Positions 12,252 through 23,413 of a DNA stretch of 64,000 nucleotides are shown here, one piece after another. The stretch is taken from positions 248,001 through 312,000 of the forward strand of contig VJWM01000108.1 in the NCBI GenBank assembly GCA_010909165.1, written 5' to 3'. The notes under the pieces are model-generated. The model was not told the DNA's origin. It ran no database searches and saw only the letters and a program-made list of their open reading frames with translations. The position numbers and the translations under genes are program-made. Source of the stretch: Anthoceros angustus. Taxonomy: Eukaryota; Streptophyta; Anthocerotopsida; Anthocerotales; Anthocerotaceae. Position 1 is the stretch's first letter, and every line of letters begins with the position of its first letter.

Positions 12252-13109
12252 ATGGATGAGCGGGAAGCTGCCTTGGCTGATTCGCCTGCCATCCGTGGGA
12301 GTCTGGAGTCGCAGGCCGTCACCTGCGCTCAGCTGCGCAAGCTGCAGGTTTGCCTCGCCATGGCCTGGCCTCTTGGATTGCTGGCCTGCTGGCTTGCGCT
12401 CCACTCACTTTGGGATGCTGGCGTGCAGGAATTGAGGCTGAGGCGGTTGCATCTGAAACGAGGCAGCCAAGAGGTATGTTTGTCCGCGACCTTGTTGCTT
12501 CTTTCTACTCTTCTGCTGCGGGCAATTGAGCCTGGATTTGCATGGCAGGATTGTCGAGGGAAGAAGCGACGCCTTCCTGTATTTGCGAAGCACAAGGGAA
12601 AGCAAGCCAAGGTTAGAACTTAGCTTAGCTTGGCTTCGCTCGGCTTGGATAGAATTTGATGCGCTAATTCTCCATGGGGAAAAGAAATGACGCGCTAATA
12701 AGCGGTGTCAGCTTGGAAATCAGGAGAAGCAAGCATCCAATTCTGAGATTGCCACACAGTTTCCTGGGAATTTCGACCAGTCCACGTCTTCTGCACAAAT
12801 GCCTGATGAAGAGGTGATGGAGAATCCTGACGCTGCGGACAACACTGAGGTAGACAAACTCTCTGCTGGCAACCCCAAACCCTATGCAAGTTGATTGCAT
12901 GTTTCTGATGAAGTGGCAAATCTTGTGCTGCAGAGGCCGCCTACTCTTGTGAAGAAACGGCAAAAGTTGCGCTGGGGGTATGGAATTACGTTTCCGTGTC
13001 TGGGGGTCTGGCCTCCTTCCTCTCTTTTCTTCTGCTAGATCAGATTTTTGCCCTTGGTGAGTGCAGGTTAGACACAAAGGAGAGGTGGGAGAGGAAGGGG
13101 AACATGTAG
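12252..13109 (+). CDS. Small basic unknown protein, six exons
   Basis: I do not recognise the family. A consistent six-exon model with GT-AG introns and continuous phase is 12252-12347, 12429-12473, 12549-12611, 12712-12849, 12934-12977 and 13067-13109, giving 142 residues. In-frame ATGs at 12150 and 12159 could extend it by up to 34 residues. The product is Lys/Arg-rich in the middle (ELRLRRLHLKRG, CRGKKRRLPVFAKHKGKQAK) and acidic further on (MPDEEVMENPDAADNTE). It ends in a Trp-containing tail, KLRWGLDTKERWERKGNM. That tail looks like a conserved plant motif but I cannot name it. The basic cluster suggests a nuclear protein. An apparent membrane segment seen when exon 1 is read through is the translated first intron. 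Confidence 0.7.
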
Positions 13110-13311
13110 AATGAGTGTCCTGGAGCGGCGACAATGGCCCTAGCTTCTGTTTGCACTGGTAAGAAAGCCTGGGTTTAGAAAGGGCTTGTGTTGCAATTGG
13201 CTGACTGTCACGCGAAAAAGACAATTCCATGCTTTTGACAGGAAATGTGGACCTACGGAGACACCTAGGTAGGTATCTTGCTGAGCCTCCGTTCCGGTAT
13301 TGTAGGTGAGC

Positions 13312-16300
13312 TTATTCCTGTTGTAATAGTTTCTCCTTCAAGGCAATCAGATAGGCACGGAGGCTATCTTCGCTCACAGTTGCATACTGCAGGCATAAGA
13401 GCCTCTGAGCGACATGATATTGCCTCCTAGTGGTGCCCTGTGATGGTACCAATTTCTCAGGCCTGGACTCCTGGAAAATTTTGAAAATCCAATTAATTCT
13501 TTCATTGTAGAAGTCGAGCTTCACATGCCCTGAGGGACGGTTACCTGCTGGTCCAGACATGCTGTAATCTGGCGAGCTTCTTCTAGTACCACTTCTGGAA
13601 GGCCCGTCGTTTCAGCTATAAGGAGTCCGTAGTGAGGAATATCTGTGCGTCCTTCTTTGAGCACGTACTGGAAAATTGCACTCCTGCAGAGGTTAGGTCT
13701 TTACTGCACTTTGAGCAGCCGCGGCATGGTGCAGATTTTTGAATACAGACCTGGAAGTTCAGATGTCGATCCTCCACAACAACAGAGAAGTAACACACTT
13801 TTACGCATGGGTATAACTCTGAGAGTTGCTCCAGCCGATGAAGGTGAGTTGCAAATATGGTGTACCTGCTTAGGGAAAGGAGTAAAAGGCCGTTCTTATA
13901 TCATCCCCTGGGGTTAGAGAAACAGCAAAGGGAGGAACAGGACCACTCACGATCTCAACGACAACAAGTACTCGCAGCAACTCCATGCTATTGCAAGGCC
14001 ATCGCAAGTTGAGGTGGCCCTTCCCAGTTCATCAATGACTATCAAACTCCTACACAAGAACATTTACAAGTGTATTAATATTTAACATAACGATATACCT
14101 ACCTGGAAGGTAAGTCTGCGAACGACTTGAAACTCCGAAATGGAGTGACGTGAACACCTTGAGGTAGCGTTTTGTAAGATGAAAGCAGTCTCGCGCATTT
14201 CCGTCTGGAACTGCAAGACGAAGGACGCATATGTAAGTACCTCCGGGATCAGCCCAAGGAAAATGCACGTCTCTATGGCGCACCAGATGAAGGACATTAG
14301 AAACTCATGGAATGGAGCAGGACAGAAGAACCACCGTGCTCAAATTGCTGTCCAGATCGTCCTTTGAGCCCAGTCGGGTGAACAGCCGATCAACAACACG
14401 AAAGGAAGCATACTTTGCCGGCACATAACAACCAATGTGAGCGAGGATTGTGAGCAAAGCAACCTGTCGTAGGTATGTGCTCTTCCCGCTCCTGGGAAAC
14501 AGCAAACAGAAACCGCTTAGCAGAATTCACATACAGCAATTCTTGGACTGCTTACCAACTCCGCCAGTAAGAGACATAAGTAACTTTGTTGGAAGTGAGA
14601 AACCAGAGCAAGCCTCACATATTAGGACCTGTAACAATCATTATGTTGGAAGCCTCCGCCAAGAACGTATTGTTCGGCTGAATATACACAGATGAAACTG
14701 CTAAGAAAATTGAACAACTAATGCCCTCTGAATCCACAGATGACAGTAGTATAATCGGTTGAAGGAGCACAGAACAACTAAGAAATTCTCTTACAACGAA
14801 ATCGTCTGGGTGCATTGTGTCCAGGATAGGGTGCCTCCCAGCCTCGATCGCAATGGGTCCATTCGCTGCATGGTCAAGGTGGGTTCATTTTTACCGTGTT
14901 CAGCCTTCCAGGTTTGGTCTGTTTAGGATGTACCTGTGAACTCCGGCCGAATGTAGCTGTTGTTTGGCTTGTCAAGCACTGTCTGAGCAAACGCATTGAC
15001 CATCACATCCAGGAGGGAAAGAGACTCAGAAAGAAGGATAAGGTGACGATTGTCTTCACGAATTCTGTTGGCCAAACCTGCAAGCAAGTAGGAAGTTTGC
15101 TAGCAGTTCCTCAAATAAGAGAGGGTCCCTCAGACATAGTTAGAAGCACACCTTCAAGACAGTGCTCTGTGCGCATGTAGCATTCTGCAGCTGCTTCCTT
15201 GTTCCTGATATTGAGCTGTTCGCCAGGGCAACAACTCAACAGCAAGCTCTTATGGTGGCAATAGGTCAACGTCACAATGTTGTCTGGTCATTGCCTACCG
15301 AATCCAGCTCATTTGTTGTGCAATTAACGCTTTTCCCTTGACGTTTCACCTGCCGACAGAAAAATGCTCTCGTGGGTGTTGAAATCCGGCAAAAAGTAGT
15401 GCCACCGAGCCTCACCTGAATGAATTTCTTGGGCAGCGTGACATGTTGCAGGTCTTTTGCAGGGATGCTAATGTAAAACCCACGTTTGTTGTTGAATGGC
15501 ATTTTGAGATTTGGCAGATTGAACTCCTCCCGGTATCGTTTCGCAACAGCATGAATTGCTGACAGTGAACAACGAGAGCAGCTGTGAGCAAAAATTCCGC
15601 AGACATTGAACTGTCTAGAAGTTGTACCTTCACTGGTGTCGCAGAAAGTCCGTCTGGCCACATCTAAGAAACCATCGACACCAGACCGTACAGCGAAGCA
15701 CTGCTGCGTGCGTGCCACAAAGGGCGCTTTAGAGTGCAACACTTCCTCGTCAATCACTTCGCTTATTCTGCATATGTTTGTTTGGTAGCGTCCCTGTCAG
15801 AACTGATTGACAGAAATCAGACAAGAAACCAAGTAGAGAGCATCTGCTGCTTCATAATCACAATTCCACCTATCACGCAAAGCAGTAACGCTGGTTCGTG
15901 AAACGGTCTTCATGATGTTGTAAAGCAAGGAGCATTTCGCGAGCTGAAGAACCTGGAGGGAGACATGAAATGGGGATGACGGCAGGGTTGGCAGGATAAA
16001 AAATCAAGTTCCCCGGTTCTTACCTCTAGCAGATCTGGCAGAAGGTCCATAGCTTCCTTCAGGAGTATAATACTGGCTACAACTGCCTGAGTTCTTTTGA
16101 TACTTGTGCTGGCCGCATCGTCACCCAGTTTTCTCGTCTTGAAGCAAAATTGGCAAAGTACCCGATCTAGTAGGCCGGCCTTGTACTGTCAGCTGAGTTG
16201 GGTTATTATTTGCTGGAAAAAATGTTAGGAAGAATCTGCCACCTACCAAGATCCTTCGGGAACTTATGGAAGAGCTGGGACAGCCCAAAGAATAACTTCT

Positions 16301-17810
16301 CGTTGGTTGTCAGTTCATCCTACATGTGCACAGATGTACATGATGTTGGTGTGGAAACAGCAGACAATGTGAACGGAAGAAATCCTTCGGCCAAAGTGTT
16401 CGGAAAGAAAAGCCTCCCCCAGCTTTACTTTCAATGCTTCCTGACCGACGCATTTGCAAAGGGCTGAGAGACTGCGACGGGATGGTTACCAAACAATCCA
16501 GCCTGGTATTGATAGTCTCCATGTCTTTTAGGGGCTGGAGTAAACTTGCTCTCAGAAGGAGCTTCCTGCACGCACGAGCAATGTGAGTCGGGTGGGAGGG
16601 AGATGAAAAATATGGCTGGACTTCGTCGAGAATATTACCCCCCCACCGTGCGTGTAGTGTTGAGCATGCCGAAAAGGCTACACCGTTTTAATCCTGGTAG
16701 ACTAGAAATGGGGCCCAGATTCTCCATTACTTCCAAATTTTGCACACTGACAGCAAGCATAATTTCAACATTGAGATGGTACAGGCAAGTCAAAGGTGGT
16801 AGGCAGTATTCCAACGAGGTAAATCACTGCAAACCTCGTCCTGTCAAGGTTCATATGGTCACAAGATCGGTTGAAAGTTATCTGCGCACGGAAAGTAAAC
16901 AGAGTCAGCTGGCCAACAAGGTTGAAGGTCCAGACCAAGAAACAGCACTACGGTTATGTATGAAGCACGCACCTGCAAGGACTGCCTGCTGATTGCCAGG
17001 CCCTTGTCACTTCCAACCCTTCATAGACATCGTTTAGTTACAGAGTGAAGCAGCACAGGGCCAGAAAGCTTAACGGTGCACTCAAAGCCAGATGCAAAAT
17101 ATCGTGAGATGGTTAATCATGTCACCATTTCACAAGTGCAGCAGCTGCTGCCAAACACAGATAGTACTCCTTCTGATAGATGTCCACGCTAACCAAGGTG
17201 GCCTCGTTAGCTGCCAGGTCTTGCACTATCAGCACTCCCTGCAGCAATCCATGGCCTCAAAAGCAGTTCTGAACAGACTGAAATTCTTCCCAAATCCATC
17301 AACATCCGCCATCAGAACGTAGCCAACCTTAGTATCATCGAAGAAACTTCGAGGAAGAGTAACCTGCGAGAGAAATTCCAAGGATCGGTTCTCGAGGGGG
17401 AAGTCAGAAACGAAGAAATGTTTCGGAACTCCGCTCACCTGCTTAGCATGCGGAACAATTCGGTCCACGATTGCAGGAATCCCAGCCATGCCATTCGGAA
17501 CGCCTTGGTCTGCCGGGGTGATCAATTCGGAAGGATTGTAGAAGTGCAAGAGAGTCAGAGTGTTCTGATACGACCGGCTGAGCTCTATGAATTGCGACAG
17601 GTGGAATGCAGCACTCCGCAGATCCAGAGCAGCGATTCCGACCTGCCATTGCCAAAGGTGTGAGCAATCTGCAAAATTCAAACGCCATTGCGCGGGAAAA
17701 ACAGCTTCTTCTCAGGAGCTCAAGAGCGCACGGCCGGATTCCACCTCCTTGGCCTTGTTCTGGATGATGGCCACTATGAAGTGGTTGCGCTCCTGGTGTG
17801 GCTCCTCCAT
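13312..17810 (-). CDS. MSH4: MutS homologue MSH4 (meiotic crossover factor)
   Basis: MSH4 pairs with MSH5 in the ZMM pathway and stabilises recombination intermediates for class I crossovers in meiotic nuclei. I could join 24 exons with GT-AG introns and unbroken phase into 790 residues, very close to the plant protein. Exons run 17745-17810, 17439-17642, 17328-17363, 17126-17238, 16973-17018, 16835-16881, 16639-16746, 16490-16565, 16247-16319, 16024-16166, 15870-15952, 15628-15767, 15416-15558, 15299-15349, 15152-15215, 14934-15077, 14795-14865, 14619-14677, 14335-14491, 14158-14210, 13951-14049, 13751-13865, 13545-13667 and 13312-13470. Markers: [49 protein letters not shown], Walker A GPNMSGKST (about 553-561), Walker B DELGRAT (about 632-638) and [11 protein letters not shown]. 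No mismatch-recognition domain I is present, as is normal for MSH4. It looks intact. Confidence 0.97.
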
Positions 17811-17899
17811 CGAAGAAAGCGCCAAAATTTCGAGCTCCGAGCTGCGTCCAGGGTTTAATCAAATGATGTTCTGAGAGCAAGACACTGCAGAATGGGACA
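17811..17899. promoter_or_regulatory. 89-bp bidirectional promoter / 5' region of MSH4 and FANCE
   Basis: Only 89 bp lie between the start codon of MSH4 (minus, 17810) and that of the FANCE-like gene (plus, 17900). Both 5' leaders and core promoters must overlap here or extend into each other's gene. I see no clear TATA box. Confidence 0.7.
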
Positions 17900-19722
17900 A
17901 TGGCATTCTGGCAGCAGGAATGCCAGGCGCTGTTGGAGCTACTAGTGTCGTCCCAGTCGCCAGTTGGAGCCGCTGTGTGCTGGTTGCGCACGCATGGTCG
18001 GACCGGTGTGAGGGGAAACAGCAGCAGCGTCGGCGGCATCTGGAGGTTTGTGCCTGATGTGCTTGCGAAGGAGGTTGTGTTTCTCGAGGAATCGCAGGGG
18101 ACTGGAGGCAGGGGCACAGTAGGCAAGTACGCTCCTGTGCGTAATTTTGCTGAATGCTGGATTGCATGTTGGATGTTGCATTTTGGATGTTGGATGAATT
18201 TTGCTGAATGTTGGATTGCATGTTATCTGAATGTTGCTAGCTAAGGCGTTCTGGTGCAGCTGCCTGTGGCTCCAGACTCTTCCAGCGGGAGTTCAAGCTG
18301 ATGTTCTTACCTTTCTGGCAACGGAGCATGCGAGGTTCAGGCGCAAGGACCTGGAGCTGCTTGCGAAGCAAGTGCTGAGCGCAGGCAGTGTGGATTATTG
18401 GGTGAGCCGGGCTGCTCACGTTTTGCTGATCACAATTTCGGCAGGTGTGACCTTGGTAGACAGCCTGTTTTTTTTCTGCTTGCTGCGTGTTGCTTTTATT
18501 GTGTTTCCCTGTTGTGATTGAGCTGTGTTTTCCAGCAGAGGAGGCTGTTGCAAATGTTGAAGAGTCGAACTATGCACTGCCGGGTTGGCTTCTGGAGTCA
18601 GCAGCAGTGCACGGTGCTCTTTTTGACTGGCTGCCTTTACCGCCTAAAGGATCTGTTGCCCAAAAGCCTGCAGAGCATCACGATGGGGAGATAAGTGAGG
18701 CCTCTGGGAAACGAAGGAAAGTGCAGTATGGAAGCAACATCCAGGCTGAACTTGGCCAATGTAGCACCGGGCAGGCAGTCGATGTCCCTGTGGATATGGA
18801 AGTAAATGGAGGAGGTGCTCAAGAAGGGGATCAAGAGCATGCAGGCATTGTCAATGTGGTTCCTGGGGATAATGAAGAGCTTGCAGACAGGACGCATGAG
18901 GAACTTCTGGGAGCTGAGGTCTTCAGGCGAGCAACGTCTCTCAGGGAGACACTGCTATCCCCTCAACTCGTATCCTGCCACAGTGAGAGGCTAAAACAAG
19001 ATGTGGAGCTGTTTCGCTTGGTTTCTCATGTGGGCGTTCTGCTGAGAGTGCTAAGGCCTTGGGAGTTTGATGACGACGTGACGTTGTCCCTGGTGGGCAG
19101 TTTGTTGGGGGATGAGGAGGGCTATGCTTGGTCCACACAGATAATGAGCTCAGTCATCCTTCCCAAGCTTCTCAACTTGTCACAGCCGGCTTCCAGGCTA
19201 CTGCTCATGGCAGTGCTGCAAGCCGCTAAGTCGCATCCTAGAGGCTCGGTGGACTCCATCCTGGTGCCTCTCCTTTATTCAAAGCAGGGGGCCTCCAACC
19301 TGCAGTGTGAGGTCATCAACAGAGTAGTCGTGGAGTGCATGACCTTATCTTCTATTAGTCTGTTTATAAGGAACCTCTTCAAACTAGAGGTTGGGCAACA
19401 CTCCTATCCCTCATCCTCTCACCTGAAGGAAGGTTGTGGGACACTGGTTTGGACTGAGCCCATGGTCGGGGTCTTGCAGAGCATCCTTAACTTCCGGGGC
19501 CTGTCTCTGGAGCAGGATATCACAGATGCTTTGGTCTTGTCACTTCATGACGTAGCTGATCAGTTTGCAGGATCGCTGAAGTTTGGTAACTTGTTGCTGA
19601 ATTTGGTTAGCAGACACGGTTCCCAGCTGAACCCGTCTCAAGTCAGGACGTTGCACCAGGTGGCGGAAAGGACCAGCACATTCCTGACCAAGTCCCTAAT
19701 CGCTAAGTTAAACAAGTTGTGA
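17900..19722 (+). CDS. FANCE: Fanconi anaemia group E-like protein
   Basis: Three exons, 17900-18126, 18260-18401 and 18541-19722, give 516 residues with consistent phase. The C-terminal helical-repeat region resembles FANCE, the core-complex subunit that bridges to FANCD2: VDSILVPLLYSKQGASNLQC, GVLQSILNFRGLSLEQDI, then SLKFGNLLLNLVSRHGSQL and the very end TSTFLTKSLIAKLNKL. In plants FANCC-FANCE-FANCF also limits meiotic crossovers. Exon 1 starts MAFWQQECQALLELL. The middle (about residues 150-240) is low-complexity and acidic, as is common in this family. The exon 3 acceptor was chosen because only AG at 18539-18540 keeps the frame. The family call rests on motif resemblance, not alignment. 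It is divergent from MSH4. Confidence 0.75.
18143..18235 (+). repeat. Short imperfect repeats in FANCE intron 1
   Basis: The segment TTTTGCTGAATGYTGGATTG occurs twice (near 18143 and 18197), separated by related TTGGATGTTG units. It lies wholly inside the intron and looks like local slippage. Confidence 0.6.
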
Positions 19723-19962
19723 ACATCATTTGAATGTTCGTCATGCACCAGATAAACATGCACTTAAGGAACGGTGGGATGAGCAGCTTACTACCACAGC
19801 AGCAGCTTGCAAACAATAAGCAAGCTTCGTTTCTGGTCGATCTATCAGCCCACGAGTGTGGTAGTTCTGCTAGGTTGGTCGACGGCTTGTGGTTGCGATG
19901 CATTTGTCAGAACACACTCGGATGGTTGGTGTAGGGTTTTAGATCCTCTCCAGGGATGTAAT

Positions 19963-20173
19963 CCTTGGAGGAGTGTGGTTAGTTTCCAACATGTAAGCAA
20001 TTTGTGAAGTCGCAGAATGCACCCATTTCATCAGAAAAGGATGCCTCAATGACTTCGGGTCGTTAAATTACATCCCTGGAGGAGTGTGGTTAGTTTCCAA
20101 CATGTAAGCAATTTGTGAAGTCGCAGAATGCATCCATTTCATCAGAAAAGGATGCCCTCAATGACTTCGGGTC
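19963..20173 (+). repeat. Tandem duplication, ~100 bp unit, two copies
   Basis: Two copies (about 19963-20061 and 20073-20173) share CTGGAGGAGTGTGGTTAG through GACTTCGGGTC with very few differences. A 14-bp inverted repeat (CTCCAGGGATGTAA, 19948-19961, and its complement at 20067-20080) flanks the first copy. Confidence 0.85.
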
Positions 20174-20195
20174 AGACTATGATATAGGTCCCTAC

Positions 20196-20239
20196 TCAAA
20201 ATGGAGCCAGCTTTCATCAAAGCAAGGGCTCCATTTTGA
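20196..20239. repeat. Perfect 13-bp inverted repeat (fold-back)
   Basis: The arms TCAAAATGGAGCC and GGCTCCATTTTGA are separated by 18 nt and would form a stable hairpin. It follows directly on the duplicated unit. It could be a small fold-back element or chance; the stem is too short for a typical plant microRNA precursor. Confidence 0.6.
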
Positions 20240-20668
20240 AAGCCCTTGGCTGTACGTGCTATACACATTATGCAACTAGGTATCTTTAGCAGATATGCTA
20301 AAATTGCTTGCCACGCTTATACCTCTTGTAGGTAGTTATCTTTTGTTATGTCTATTGAATTTGACGCCATTCAGTCATACTCTTTATCTCCCCTACTCTT
20401 TATGTAAATTTTGCCATCCATCTATGGCCATGGTTTTTTTCTCCCTCACTTACCCTACTCTTTACTATTTTACAGCTTAAGCCTTACATCTTTCGCCATG
20501 GGGTTTTTTTGAATTCGTGAAAAATAGCTCCTGATGCGCATACACATCATCCAACCATCTCCCCTGAGAAAAACAAAACCTGGTACTGGCAGACGGAACG
20601 AGAAGCAGCGTGGTCTGCGTGGCTCTACAGGAAACAGGGTTCGCTGTTGTAACTGTGAAAGCCCCCTT

Positions 20669-20742
20669 CCTCTCATTCATGTTCTTCCCTCTCATTCATG
20701 TTCTTCCCTCTCATTCATGTTCTTCCCTCTCATTCATGTTCT
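20669..20742 (+). repeat. 18-bp tandem repeat, four copies
   Basis: Four essentially identical copies of CCTCTCATTCATGTTCTT lie head to tail with no spacers. This is a minisatellite, not a CRISPR. Confidence 0.92.
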
Positions 20743-22199
20743 TTCAGGCTAGTACCTCTCAATCAGGCCCTTCAAAGCAAAGAGGATATACAGTGGCTTC
20801 GTGCCCTTACATGCAAAGAGGATGTACCGTGGCTTTCCCGGGAATGACGAGACCAGTGCTACCTGCCCGCTCATCCAGTATAACCACGACTGCTTTCTCT
20901 TGCACCAAAGCCATTAAACCATTGGATACGATAAAAGGTTTAGAACCAACCCATGGTATTGGTAATAGGTGCTGACGCTACGGCTATGAAACACGACTAT
21001 CCACACTGCAGTTTACCGAAGTCTAAGGAAATAGAGGCTCAGACAGCCAAGAGAGTTTCTTCAAGTTTGGATAACCAAATCAGAAACTCTAGTCCGAAAC
21101 ACTTGATATCATCACAGCCATATTCGTCCTTGACACCGAAAGGAAATAGATCATGCCCTCAGAGACCCGTGTGAAATCATCCGCTGACTGCTGCTACACT
21201 TCTACCAAGCTACTCCCAGGATCAATTCCAAGGTACTGATCACAGACCACCCAACGTTCCAGATGGAACCGGTGGTAGGCCTGGGGCTCGGTTACGAGCT
21301 CACTGCGAAAGCTTAATATTAGGAACACATCAGCCAGCTTTAAGTGTCATACGGCACTTCCTATCTGGGCTACTGTCATCGCAGGGCAACAAACCCTAAT
21401 ACAAAACCTAATCTTCGAGGACAGATCCTACAGTAAAACCTAAGGTCCATAAGCGGGCAGAGATGTAATCACCAGAAATTGGCACCATGAACAACAGCAT
21501 AAGCACTGCACATAGCTTCCTATCAAGAAGGTGAAACCTTCGCTATAGCCCACCCCTGACGTGAGAGGTCATAGCCGAAGCTACCACTGCCGTGGCAGGG
21601 CGGGCGACATTAACAGCATGCTTACAAATCAAATAGCCTCCGCCAGCCGTGTTCGCAGCATATGAACTACCATAGGTAGCCATCAGCCGGTAATTCCAAA
21701 TTCAAGTTCGTCCTCGGCTCGACTTCTATCTAAACACGCTCGACCAAAACATGGACAGCCAAGATCAGTGCCAGCTATGTGACACTACAACATCCATCGA
21801 CAGTCCTACACTACACAGCACAAAAACGAATCGTACAGCATCCGCAACAAGCAGTAGCGGCATAACAATTACCATACGTAGACCTCAGAGGGTACTGCCA
21901 GTACCAGGCTCGTCCTCCACACAATAGACCCCAGGACTCCTACCGCACACAGCAAACAAAGAGAGCGCACAAGCTCGACGACGGAAGAGACCGATGCAGA
22001 GAACAAAAAGATGAACAATAGGCCTTTAATAAGCCGTCCGAAACTTAGGGTTAGGGCTACAGCCTAGGGTTTGCGTTCAAGGAACCAGCCTCCTTCCAAA
22101 CGAAGAAACAAACCTTCCGTGATGCATAGGAGAGACAACAACAAAAAAGCGTTGATGCCATTTGTGGATCGAGTTCATTCCTGGCGAGAAAATGGGGAA

Positions 22200-22544
22200 T
22201 CAGGTACTGCTAAAGCGCAGAACTTCAATCTCGAAGACAAGCACAGAGTTGGGCTGGATGCCCCATTCCGGGAAGCCGGAGGGCCCGTAGGCGAAATCCG
22301 GGGTGCAGGTGAGGCGGGCCACCTCGCCCATCTGCATGCCCAGCACGCCCTCATCCCATCCCTTGATGACGCGCCCCTGGCCGACCTTGAACACGAATGC
22401 CTGCTGGCCGGGGTCTTTGGTGCTCCAAAACTTCTTGCTCAGATCGCCATTCTTCCCGAAGCCCGTGCAGTGCACTGTGACCGTGTCCCCGACCCGAGGC
22501 TTGGGCCCGTAGCCTTCCTTGATGATTTCCTTCTGCACGCCCAT
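22200..22544 (-). CDS. FKBP12: FKBP12-type peptidyl-prolyl isomerase
   Basis: An intronless frame of 114 residues (MGVQKEIIKEGYGPKP...) covers the entire single-domain FKBP fold. FKBP12 is a cytosolic prolyl cis-trans isomerase and, with rapamycin, binds TOR. The hallmarks are TVHCTGF, KKFWSTKDPGQQAF, VIKGWDEGVLGMQMGE, YGPSGFPEWGIQPNSVL and FEIEVL. The Trp of KGWDEG and aromatic Tyr/Phe pocket residues are present. The two Cys found in plant FKBP12 (VHCTG, LTCTP) are kept. Length matches the family (about 112). Absence of introns contrasts with its intron-rich neighbours and could mean a retrogene, but nothing looks decayed. Confidence 0.95.
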   Translation of the reverse strand: MGVQKEIIKEGYGPKPRVGDTVTVHCTGFGKNGDLSKKFWSTKDPGQQAFVFKVGQGRVIKGWDEGVLGMQMGEVARLTCTPDFAYGPSGFPEWGIQPNSVLVFEIEVLRFSST

Positions 22545-23413
22545 GCTTGGAACCGGTGGATGGCACTCTCACACGCTTGCCTCAGCCCCTGCACTGTCGT
22601 CTCCTGCTGCAAACTGGACTTCCTCAAATTTGTGCACACAAGATCGGCTTCTTCTCCTGGGCTGCCCAATAAGGTGGCAAGATTTTATCGAAGTTTATAA
22701 ATCAGGAAATAGCCGCCAGCGCACCCGCACTTCTCGAATGGTCAGGAAGCTTGAACTGGTACTCTCAGGCAGAGAAGAAGTGGAGACGGGCAGAGGCAAC
22801 TTCTTTGCTTAGGTCGTGGTCCTCAGAGCAACAATGCTAGCTGGCCAGAGTAACGTATCAATGGGGATCTGATGGAATCTTGGAATGACAGCTTAACACT
22901 TGCAGTAGCCCCTTAGAGGTTTCTATACAGGACCATTGTTGGAAATCAAAAACCAGGGAGGCAATTCTGTCCCAGAAAACAATTCGTTTGCAAAGCAGGA
23001 AAGCACTTCGTTATGGTTCCACAATCAGGAACGTGAACGCTGAGCAGCTGGCCAAGTGCAAAAACCCTGCATTGCAAGAAGTCTGCAAGCACAAGGCAGT
23101 ATTGGATCTAAAAACTACAGAAAACTAGGGAAAGCAGCACAGTTCCCAAATCAGGGTTGTAAAATGCGCCAGCTGCGAGCATACTGTTTGACAGATGTTT
23201 ACCAAGAAATCGAGTCATGGAATGCTCAGCTGAGTGGCCACAGGACCAGCCTATAGGACGCGCTGGCATACCACCCACTATAAGAGGGAAAGGAAATAGC
23301 CTAACAGCTGCCAACTAAGGTGAAACTGTTACATAAATTCAAAATCGTCGGCTGGAACAACCAGTTATGAACACAACAACTTGTCACAAGCAGCAGGGAC
23401 GTGGAGCTGCCAA
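22545..23413. other. Intergenic, nothing recognised
   Basis: This is the region upstream of FKBP12 and downstream of UEV1. Only short open frames without domain signals are present. Confidence 0.4.

Larger units (their letters stand above)
19723..22199. other. Gene-poor intergenic region with small repeats
   Basis: No open frame here has a recognisable domain. Visible structures are a ~100-bp tandem duplication (19963-20173), a fold-back (20196-20239), an 18-bp tandem repeat (20669-20742), and telo-box-like AAACCCTAA at 21391-21399. Nothing RNA-like could be identified between 20750 and 22040. Confidence 0.5.

Noticed and set aside
12348-12428. Apparent transmembrane helix in the small gene at 12252
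   Set aside because: The hydrophobic stretch is the translation of an 81-bp GT-AG intron; splicing removes it and keeps the phase.
20669-20742. Regular short repeats considered as a CRISPR
   Set aside because: Units are adjacent without spacers, and the window is plant nuclear DNA.
22071-22700. 209-codon plus-strand frame over FKBP12
   Set aside because: It is antisense to a perfect FKBP12 coding sequence and has no domain of its own.
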